Assembly: GCA_039105265.1 (NCBI GenBank)
Contig: JAPFFF010000003.1
Location: forward strand, 8,936,501 to 9,000,500
Direction of reading: 5' to 3'
Length of the DNA stretch: 64,000 bases
Source: Tritrichomonas musculus
Lineage: Eukaryota > Parabasalia > Tritrichomonadida > Tritrichomonadidae
The position numbers and the translations under genes are program-made. The notes under the pieces are model-generated. The model was not told the DNA's origin, ran no database searches, and saw nothing but the letters and a program-made list of their open reading frames with translations. This document shows positions 54,501 to 64,000 of the stretch, piece after piece (position 1 is the stretch's first letter; each line of letters starts with the position of its first letter).

Positions 54501-57500
54501 CTCTTCCAAGCAGCATCGATTCTCTTCCAAGCAGCATCGATTCTCTTCCAAACAACAACGATTCTCTTCCAAACAACAACGATTCTCTTCCAAACAACAA
54601 CGATTCTCTTCCAAACAACAACGATTCTCTTCCAAGCAGCATCGATTCTCTTCCAAGCAGCATCGATTATCTCCCAAACAACAACGATTCTCTTCCAAGC
54701 AGCATCGATTCTCTTCCAAGCAGCATCGATTCTCTTCCAAGCAGCATCGATTCTCTTCCAAGCAGCATCGATTCTCTTCCAAGCAGCATCGATTATCTCC
54801 CAAACAACAACGATTCTCTTCCAAGCAGCATCGATTCTCTTCCAAACAACAACGATTCTCTTCCAAGCAGCATCGATTCTCTTCCAAGCAGCATCGATTC
54901 TCTTCCAAACAACAACGATTCTCTTCCAAACAACAACGATTCTCTTCCAAGCAGCATCGATTCTCTTCCAAGCAGCATCGATTCTCTTCCAAACAACAAC
55001 GATTCTCTTCCAAGCAGCATCGATTCTCTTCCAAACAACAACGATTCTCTTCCAAACAACAACGATTCTCTTCCAAGCAGCATCGATTCTCTTCCAAGCA
55101 GCATCGATTCTCTTCCAAACAACAACGATTCTCTTCCAAGCAGCATCGATTCTCTTCCAAGCAGCATCGATTCTCTTCCAAGCAGCATCGATTATCTCCC
55201 AAACAACAACGATTCTCTTCCAAGCAGCATCGATTCTCTTCCAAACAACAACGATTCTCTTCCAAACAACAACGATTCTCTTCCAAGCAGCATCGATTCT
55301 CTTCCAAACAACAACGATTCTCTTTCAAGCAGCATCGATTCTCTTCCAAGCAGCATCGATTCTCTTCCAAGCAGCATCGATTCTCTTCCAAACAACAACG
55401 ATTCTCTTCCAAGCAGCATCGATTATCTCCCAAACAACAACGATTCTCTTCCAAGCAGCATCGATTCTCTTCCAAACAACAACGATTCTCTTCCAAACAA
55501 CAACGATTCTCTTCCAAGCAGCATCGATTCTCTTCCAAGCAGCATCGATTCTCTTCCAAGCAGCATCGATTCTCTTCCAAACAACAACGATTCTCTTCCA
55601 AGCAGCATCGATTCTCTTCCAAGCAGCATCGATTCTCTTCCAAGCAGCATCGATTCTCTTCCAAACAACAACGATTCTCTTCCAAACAACAACGATTCTC
55701 TTCCAAACAACAACGATTCTCTTCCAAACAACAACGATTCTCTTCCAAGCAGCATCGATTCTCTTCCAAGCAGCATCGATTATCTCCCAAACAACAACGA
55801 TTCTCTTCCAAGCAGCATCGATTCTCTTCCAAGCAGCATCGATTCTCTTCCAAACAACAACGATTCTCTTCCAAACAACAACGATTCTCTTCCAAACAAC
55901 AACGATTCTCTTCCAAGTAGCATCGATTCTCTTCCAAGCAGCATCGATTCTCTTCCAAACAACAACGATTCTCTTCCAAACAACAACGATTCTCTTCCAA
56001 ACAACAACGATTCTCTTCCAAACAACAACGATTCTCTTCCAAACAACAACGATTCTCTTCCAAGCAGCATCGATTCTCTTCCAAGCAGCATCGATTATCT
56101 CCTAAACAACAACGATTCTCTTCCAAGCAGCATCGATTCTCTTCCAAGCAGCATCGATTCTCTTCCAAGCAGCATCGATTCTCTTCCAAGCAGCATCGAT
56201 TATCTCCCAAACAACAACGATTCTCTTCCAAGCAGCATCGATTCTCTTCCAAACAACAACGATTCTCTTCCAAGCAGCATCGATTCTCTTCCAAGCAGCA
56301 TCGATTCTCTTCCAAACAACAACGATTCTCTTCCAAGCAGCATCGATTCTCTTCCAAGCAGCATCGATTCTCTTCCAAGCAGCATCGATTCTCTTCCAAA
56401 CAACAACGATTCTCTTCCAAGCAGCATCGATTCTCTTCCAAACAACAACGATTCTCTTCCAAACAACAACGATTCTCTTCCAAGCAGCATCGATTCTCTT
56501 CCAAGCAGCATCGATTCTCTTCCAAACAACAACGATTCTCTTCCAAGCAGCATCGATTCTCTTCCAAGCAGCATCGATTCTCTTCCAAACAACAACGATT
56601 CTCTTCCAAGCAGCATCGATTATCTCCCAAACAACAACGATTCTCTTCCAAGCAGCATCGATTCTCTTCCAAACAACAACGATTCTCTTCCAAACAACAA
56701 CGATTCTCTTCCAAGCAGCATCGATTCTCTTCCAAGCAGCATCGATTCTCTTCCAAGCAGCATCGATTCTCTTCCAAACAACAACGATTCTCTTCCAAGC
56801 AGCATCGATTCTCTTCCAAGCAGCATCGATTCTCTTCCAAGCAGCATCGATTCTCTTCCAAACAACAACGATTCTCTTCCAAACAACAACGATTCTCTTC
56901 CAAACAACAACGATTCTCTTCCAAACAACAACGATTCTCTTCCAAGCAGCATCGATTCTCTTCCAAGCAGCATCGATTATCTCCCAAACAACAACGATTC
57001 TCTTCCAAGCAGCATCGATTCTCTTCCAAGCAGCATCGATTCTCTTCCAAACAACAACGATTCTCTTCCAAACAACAACGATTCTCTTCCAAACAACAAC
57101 GATTCTCTTCCAAGTAGCATCGATTCTCTTCCAAGCAGCATCGATTCTCTTCCAAACAACAACGATTCTCTTCCAAACAACAACGATTCTCTTCCAAACA
57201 ACAACGATTCTCTTCCAAACAACAACGATTCTCTTCCAAACAACAACGATTCTCTTCCAAGCAGCATCGATTCTCTTCCAAGCAGCATCGATTATCTCCT
57301 AAACAACAACGATTCTCTTCCAAGCAGCATCGATTCTCTTCCAAGCAGCATCGATTCTCTTCCAAGCAGCATCGATTCTCTTCCAAGCAGCATCGATTAT
57401 CTCCCAAACAACAACGATTCTCTTCCAAGCAGCATCGATTATCTCCCAAACAACAACGATTCTCTTCCAAACAACAACGATTCTCTTCCAAGCAGCATCG

Positions 57501-60480
57501 ATTCTCTTCCAAGCAGCATCGATTCTCTTCCAAGCAGCATCGATTCTCTTCCAAACAACAACGATTCTCTTCCAAGCAGCATCGATTCTCTTCCAAACAA
57601 CAACGATTCTCTTCCAAACAACAACGATTCTCTTCCAAGCAGCATCGATTCTCTTCCAAGCAGCATCGATTCTCTTCCAAACAACAACGATTCTCTTCCA
57701 AGCAGCATCGATTCTCTTCCAAGCAGCATCGATTCTCTTCCAAGCAGCATCGATTCTCTTCCAAACAACAACGATTCTCTTCCAAACAACAACGATTCTC
57801 TTCCAAACAACAACGATTCTCTTCCAAACAACAACGATTCTCTTCCAAGCAGCATCGATTCTCTTCCAAGCAGCATCGATTATCTCCCAAACAACAACGA
57901 TTCTCTTCCAAGCAGCATCGATTCTCTTCCAAGCAGCATCGATTCTCTTCCAAGCAGCATCGATTCTCTTCCAAGCAGCATCGATTCTCTTCCAAGCAGC
58001 ATCGATTCTCTTCCAAGCAGCATCGATTCTCTTCCAAACAACAACGATTCTCTTCCAAGCAGCATCGATTCTCTTCCAAGCAGCATCGATTCTCTTCCAA
58101 GCAGCATCGATTCTCTTCCAAACAACAACGATTCTCTTCCAAACAACAACGATTCTCTTCCAAACAACAACGATTCTCTTCCAAACAACAACGATTCTCT
58201 TCCAAGCAGCATCGATTCTCTTCCAAGCAGCATCGATTATCTCCCAAACAACAACGATTCTCTTCCAAGCAGCATCGATTCTCTTCCAAACAACAACGAT
58301 TCTCTTCCAAACAACAACGATTCTCTTCCAAGCAGCATCGATTCTCTTCCAAACAACAACGATTCTCTTCCAAACAACAACGATTCTCTTCCAAGCAGCA
58401 TCGATTCTCTTCCAAGCAGCATCGATTCTCTTCCAAACAACAACGATTCTCTTCCAAGCAGCATCGATTCTCTTCCAAGCAGCATCGATTCTCTTCCAAG
58501 CAGCATCGATTCTCTTCTAAACAACAACGATTCTCTTCCAAACAACAACGATTCTCTTCCAAACAACAACGATTCTCTTCCAAACAACAACGATTCTCTT
58601 CCAAGCAGCATCGATTCTCTTCCAAACAACAACGATTCTCTTCCAAGCAGCATCGATTCTCTTCCAAACAACATCGATTCTCTTCCAAACAGCATCGATT
58701 CTCTTCCAAGCAGCATCGATTCTCTTCCAAGCAGCATCGATTCTCTTCCAAACAACAACGATTCTCTTCCAAGCAGCATCGATTCTCTTCCAAGCAGCAT
58801 CGATTCTCTTCCAAGCAGCATCGATTCTCTTCCAAGCAGCATCGATTCTCTTCCAAGCAGCATCGATTCTCTTCCAAACAACAACGATTCTCTTCCAAGC
58901 AGCATCGATTCTCTTCCAAGCAGCATCGATTCTCTTCCAAGCAGCATCGATTCTCTTCCAAACAACAACGATTCTCTTCCAAACAACAACGATTCTCTTC
59001 CAAACAACAACGATTCTCTTCCAAACAACAACGATTCTCTTCCAAGCAGCATCGATTCTCTTCCAAGCAGCATCGATTATCTCCCAAACAACAACGATTC
59101 TCTTCCAAGCAGCATCGATTCTCTTCCAAGCAGCATCGATTCTCTTCCAAACAACAACGATTCTCTTCCAAACAACAACGATTCTCTTCCAAACAACAAC
59201 GATTCTCTTCCAAACAACAACGATTCTCTTCCAAGCAGCATCGATTCTCTTCCAAGCAGCATCGATTATCTCCCAAACAACAACGATTCTCTTCCAAGCA
59301 GCATCGATTCTCTTCCAAGCAGCATCGATTCTCTTCCAAGCAGCATCGATTCTCTTCTAAGCAGCATCGATTCTCTTCCAAGCAGCATCGATTATCTCCC
59401 AAACAACAACGATTCTCTTCCAAGCAGCATCGATTCTCTTCCAAACAACAACGATTCTCTTCCAAGCAGCATCGATTCTCTTCCAAGCAGCATCGATTCT
59501 CTTCCAAACAACAACGATTCTCTTCCAAACAACAACGATTCTCTTCCAAGCAGCATCGATTCTCTTCCAAGCAGCATCGATTCTCTTCCAAACAACAACG
59601 ATTCTCTTCCAAGCAGCATCGATTCTCTTCCAAACAACAACGATTCTCTTCCAAACAACAACGATTCTCTTCCAAGCAGCATCGATTCTCTTCCAAGCAG
59701 CATCGATTCTCTTCCAAACAACAACGATTCTCTTCCAAGCAGCATCGATTCTCTTCCAAGCAGCATCGATTCTCTTCCAAGCAGCATCGATTATCTCCCA
59801 AACAACAACGATTCTCTTCCAAGCAGCATCGATTCTCTTCCAAGCAGCATCGATTCTCTTCCAAGCAGCATCGATTCTCTTCCAAACAACAACGATTCTC
59901 TTCCAAACAACAACGATTCTCTTCCAAACAACAACGATTCTCTTCCAAACAACAACGATTCTCTTCCAAGCAGCATCGATTCTCTTCCAAGCAGCATCGA
60001 TTCTCTTCCAAACAACAACGATTCTCTTCCAAGCAGCATCGATTCTCTTCCAAGCAGCATCGATTCTCTTCCAAGCAGCATCGATTCTCTTCCAAGCAGC
60101 ATCGATTCTCTTCCAAACAACAACGATTCTCTTCCAAACAACAACGATTCTCTTCCAAACAACAACGATTCTCTTCCAAACAACAACGATTCTCTTCCAA
60201 ACAACAACGATTCTCTTCCAAACAACAACGATTCTCTTCCAAGCAGCATCGATTCTCTTCCAAGCAGCATCGATTCTCTTCCAAGCAGCATCGATTCTCT
60301 TCCAAACAACAACGATTCTCTTCCAAACAACAACGATTCTCTTCCAAGCAGCATCGATTCTCTTCCAAACAACAACGATTCTCTTCCAAACAACAACGAT
60401 TCTCTTCCAAACAACAACGATTCTCTTCCAAACAACAACGATTCTCTTCCAAGTAGCATCGATTCTCTTCCAAGCAGCAT
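46603..60480. repeat. Largest higher-order duplication, about 7 kb, offset 6972 bp (332 units) over most of its length
   Basis: Blocks at 48808, 49228, 49648, 50005, 50467, 50908, 51265, 52105, 52420 and 52819 recur at 55780, 56200, 56620, 56977, 57439, 57880, 58237, 59077, 59392 and 59791. Private single-base markers also pair at 6972 bp: TCTTCTAAGC at 52381 and 59353, and the hybrid AACAACAT unit near 51692 and 58664. Leftward the offset is 7266, 7560 and 7518 bp; two separate steps of 294 bp (14 units) show that the right copy lacks two 14-unit stretches, and a shared CTTTCAAGC marker (48057 and 55323) pairs at 7266. Confidence 0.85.
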
Positions 60481-61932
60481 CGATTATCTCCCAAACAACA
60501 ACGATTCTCTTCCAAGCAGCATCGATTCTCTTCCAAGCAGCATCGATTCTCTTCCAAACAACAACGATTCTCTTCCAAACAACAACGATTCTCTTCCAAA
60601 CAACAACGATTCTCTTCCAAACAACAACGATTCTCTTCCAAACAACAACGATTCTCTTCCAAACAACAACGATTCTCTTCCAAACAACAACGATTCTCTT
60701 CCAAGCAGCATCGATTCTCTTCCAAGCAGCATCGATTCTCTTCCAAACAACAACGATTCTCTTCCAAACAACAACGATTCTCTTCCAAACAACAACGATT
60801 CTCTTCCAAACAACAACGATTCTCTTCCAAACAACAACGATTCTCTTCCAAACAACAACGATTCTCTTCCAAACAACAACGATTCTCTTCCAAGCAGCAT
60901 CGATTCTCTTCCAAGCAGCATCGATTCTCTTCCAAACAACAACGATTCTCTTCCAAGCAGCATCGATTATCTCCCAAACAACAACGATTCTCTTCCAAGC
61001 AGCATCGATTCTCTTCCAAACAACAACGATTCTCTTCCAAACAACAACGATTCTCTTCCAAACAACAACGATTCTCTTCCAAACAACAACGATTCTCTTC
61101 CAAACAACAACGATTCTCTTCCAAACAACAACGATTCTCTTCCAAGCAGCATCGATTCTCTTCCAAACAACAACGATTCTCTTCCAAGCAGCATCGATTC
61201 TCTTCCAAGCAGCATCGATTATCTCCCAAACAACAACGATTCTCTTCCAAGCAGCATCGATTCTCTTCCAAGCAGCATCGATTCTCTTCCAAGCAGCATC
61301 GATTCTCTTCCAAGCAGCATCGATTCTCTTCCAAACAACAACGATTCTCTTCCAAGCAGCATCGATTATCTCCCAAACAACAACGATTCTCTTCCAAGCA
61401 GCATCGATTATCTCCCAAACAACAACGATTCTCTTCCAAACAACAACGATTCTCTTCCAAGCAGCATCGATTCTCTTCCAAGCAGCATCGATTCTCTTCC
61501 AAGCAGCATCGATTCTCTTCCAAACAACAACGATTCTCTTCCAAGCAGCATCGATTCTCTTCCAAACAACAACGATTCTCTTCCAAACAACAACGATTCT
61601 CTTCCAAGCAGCATCGATTCTCTTCCAAGCAGCATCGATTCTCTTCCAAACAACAACGATTCTCTTCCAAGCAGCATCGATTCTCTTCCAAGCAGCATCG
61701 ATTCTCTTCCAAGCAGCATCGATTCTCTTCCAAGCAGCATCGATTATCTCCCAAACAACAACGATTCTCTTCCAAACAACAACGATTCTCTTCCAAACAA
61801 CAACGATTCTCTTCCAAGCAGCATCGATTCTCTTCCAAGCAGCATCGATTCTCTTCCAAACAACAACGATTCTCTTCCAAACAACAACGATTCTCTTCCA
61901 AGCAGCATCGATTCTCTTCCAAGCAGCATCGA

Positions 61933-62286
61933 TTATCTCCCAAACAACAACGATTCTCTTCCAAACAACAACGATTCTCTTCCAAGCAGCATCGATTCTC
62001 TTCCAAACAACAACGATTCTCTTCCAAGCAGCATCGATTCTCTTCCAAGCAGCATCGATTCTCTTCCAAGCAGCATCGATTCTCTTCCAAACAACAACGA
62101 TTCTCTTCCAAACAACAACGATTCTCTTCCAAACAACAACGATTCTCTTCCAAGCAGCATCGATTCTCTTCCAAACAACAACGATTCTCTTCTAAACAAC
62201 AACGATTCTCTTCCAAACAACAACGATTCTCTTCCAAACAACAACGATTCTCTTCCAAGTAGCATCGATTCTCTTCCATGCAGCAT
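61933..62286. repeat. Right member of a block pair 49,980 bp apart
   Basis: Identical in unit order to 11953-12306, including the rare linked variants. A further relative with the same ATG-bearing unit lies at 63109-63672. These blocks tie the right part of the window to its left part rather than to its immediate neighbours. Confidence 0.8.
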
Positions 62287-64000
62287 CGATTATCTCCCAA
62301 ACAACAACGATTCTCTTCCAAGCAGCATCGATTCTCTTCCAAACAACAACGATTCTCTTCCAAACAACAACGATTCTCTTCCAAACAACAACGATTCTCT
62401 TCCAAGCAGCATCGATTCTCTTCCAAACAACAACGATTCTCTTCCAAACAACAACGATTCTCTTCCAAACAACAACGATTCTCTTCCAAGCAGCATCGAT
62501 TCTCTTCCAAGCAGCATCGATTCTCTTCCAAACAACAACGATTCTCTTCCAAGCAGCATCGATTCTCTTCCAAGCAGCATCGATTCTCTTCCAAGCAGCA
62601 TCGATTCTCTTCCAAACAACAACGATTCTCTTCCAAGCAGCATCGATTCTCTTCCAAGCAGCATCGATTCTCTTCCAAGCAGCATCGATTCTCTTCCAAA
62701 CAACAACGATTCTCTTCCAAACAACAACGATTCTCTTCCAAGCAGCATCGATTCTCTTCCAAACAACAACGATTCTCTTCCAAGCAGCATCGATTCTCTT
62801 CCAAGCAGCATCGATTCTCTTCCAAGCAGCATCGATTCTCTTCCAAACAACAACGATTCTCTTCCAAGCAGCATCGATTCTCTTCCAAGCAGCATCGATT
62901 CTCTTCCAAGCAGCATCGATTCTCTTCCAAACAACAACGATTCTCTTCCAAACAACAACGATTCTCTTCCAAGCAGCATCGATTCTCTTCCAAACAACAA
63001 CGATTCTCTTCCAAACAACAACGATTCTCTTCCAAACAACAACGATTCTCTTCCAAACAACAACGATTCTCTTCCAAGTAGCATCGATTCTCTTCCAAGC
63101 AGCATCGATTATCTCCCAAACAACAACGATTCTCTTCCAAGCAGCATCGATTCTCTTCCAAGCAGCATCGATTCTCTTCCAAACAACAACGATTCTCTTC
63201 CAAACAACAACGATTCTCTTCCAAACAACAACGATTCTCTTCCAAACAACAACGATTCTCTTCCAAACAACAACGATTCTCTTCCAAACAACAACGATTC
63301 TCTTCCAAGCAGCATCGATTCTCTTCCAAACAACAACGATTCTCTTCCAAACAACAACGATTCTCTTCCAAGCAGCATCGATTCTCTTCCAAACAACAAC
63401 GATTCTCTTCCAAACAACAACGATTCTCTTCCAAGCAGCATCGATTCTCTTCCAAGCAGCATCGATTCTCTTCCAAACAACAACGATTCTCTTCCAAACA
63501 ACAACGATTCTCTTCCAAACAACAACGATTCTCTTCCAAGCAGCATCGATTCTCTTCCAAACAACAACGATTCTCTTCTAAACAACAACGATTCTCTTCC
63601 AAACAACAACGATTCTCTTCCAAACAACAACGATTCTCTTCCAAGTAGCATCGATTCTCTTCCATGCAGCATCGATTATCTCCCAAACAACAACGATTCT
63701 CTTCCAAGCAGCATCGATTCTCTTCCAAACAACAACGATTCTCTTCCAAACAACAACGATTCTCTTCCAAACAACAACGATTCTCTTCCAAGCAGCATCG
63801 ATTCTCTTCCAAACAACAACGATTCTCTTCCAAACAACAACGATTCTCTTCCAAACAACAACGATTCTCTTCCAAGCAGCATCGATTCTCTTCCAAGCAG
63901 CATCGATTCTCTTCCAAACAACAACGATTCTCTTCCAAGCAGCATCGATTCTCTTCCAAGCAGCATCGATTCTCTTCCAAGCAGCATCGATTCTCTTCCA

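Larger units (their letters stand above)
1929..63980 (-). other. Uninterrupted minus-strand frame through the whole array, doubtful as a gene
   Basis: Reading leftward, one frame is open for about 20,683 codons and ends at TAG (1931-1929). It is also open at the right edge, so no start is visible. It encodes the heptad CCLEENR almost without change: types A and B are synonymous (CGT/CGA, TGT/TGC, TGT/TGC), type C gives CCLGDNR, AAGTAGCAT gives Tyr for one Cys, and CCATGC gives Met for Leu. A unit length divisible by three with no indels keeps a frame open automatically, so openness alone is weak evidence. About 29% cysteine with no other domain is implausible for a typical protein. Two other minus frames and one plus frame are also open for long stretches but are cut by C or TAG-bearing units. 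I regard this as most likely non-coding. Confidence 0.2.
1933..64000. repeat. 21-bp tandem array (megasatellite), about 2,955 units, right end outside the window
   Basis: The unit is the 12-mer CGATTCTCTTCC plus a 9-mer. Type A ends AAACAACAA and type B ends AAGCAGCAT; they differ at unit positions 15, 18 and 21 only. Type C has A at position 6 and C at position 10 (CGATTATCTCCC) with the type A ending; it occurs singly and almost always follows a B unit. Rarer variants are AAGTAGCAT (position 16), CCATGCAGCAT, TCTAAACAAC, C units with CCTAAAC, and hybrid A/B endings. Unit starts checked at 1933, 2038, 14995, 30283, 45487, 56197 and 63967 are all 1 modulo 21, and the uninterrupted heptad translation agrees, so no net length change is seen. 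GC is about 38% for type A and 48% for type B, higher than the flank. The plus strand is G-poor. Such purity points to recent expansion or active homogenisation. Confidence 0.98.

Noticed and set aside
2041-63987. More than a hundred short minus-strand frames reading MLLGRESLLFGRES
   Set aside because: They are the third minus reading of the same unit, cut at each type C unit, which gives TAA. Their ends are useful only as markers of C units.
1933-64000. CRISPR array
   Set aside because: Units are directly adjacent, 21 bp long, with no unique spacers, no leader and no cas genes.
1933-64000. Telomeric repeat
   Set aside because: The unit is long, not G-rich on either strand in the telomeric way, and carries several ordered variants. 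A subtelomeric or centromeric satellite remains possible.

Overview
The window has two unequal parts. Positions 1-1932 are AT-rich, ordinary-looking sequence with one convincing gene. Positions 1933-64000 are a single tandem array of a 21-bp unit, about 2,955 copies, which runs off the right edge. No RNA gene, transposase, CRISPR array or second convincing gene is visible.

Organism: I cannot fix it. Very AT-rich intergenic DNA, an apparently intronless reading frame, and a stop codon overlapping TAAA (1605-1608) fit a parabasalid protist of the Trichomonas kind, where TAAA at the stop is a known poly(A) signal. The gene product looks like a trimeric fibre or tail-fibre-like protein with a coiled coil. 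Such proteins occur in phages and in cargo of large virus-like DNA elements, so the left flank could belong to a Polinton-like (Maverick) element. That is inference only; no polymerase, integrase, capsid gene or terminal repeat is present here.

Layout: 1-182, AT-rich upstream region with an 11-bp inverted repeat; 183-1607 (+), fibre-like protein; 1608-1932, non-coding spacer with two hairpin-forming inverted repeats, the second ending 10 bp before the array; 1933-64000, the array. The unit is a constant 12-mer CGATTCTCTTCC plus a 9-mer that is AAACAACAA (type A) or AAGCAGCAT (type B). A third type C starts CGATTATCTCCC and ends AAACAACAA. C units occur singly every 9-26 units or so and cut the array into blocks. 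The order of A and B units inside blocks recurs over kilobases, giving nested higher-order repeats with offsets such as 3171, 3360, 4200, 6972, 9576, 12285 and 49980 bp, all exact multiples of 21.

The most striking property is register. Every unit start I checked from 1933 to 63967 falls in the same 21-bp phase, and one minus-strand frame stays open for more than 20,600 codons. In that frame types A and B are synonymous, both coding the heptad CCLEENR. The array is therefore a young, homogenised megasatellite, a vast repetitive coding sequence, or a satellite seeded from coding DNA. The sequence alone does not decide which; the first is the default.
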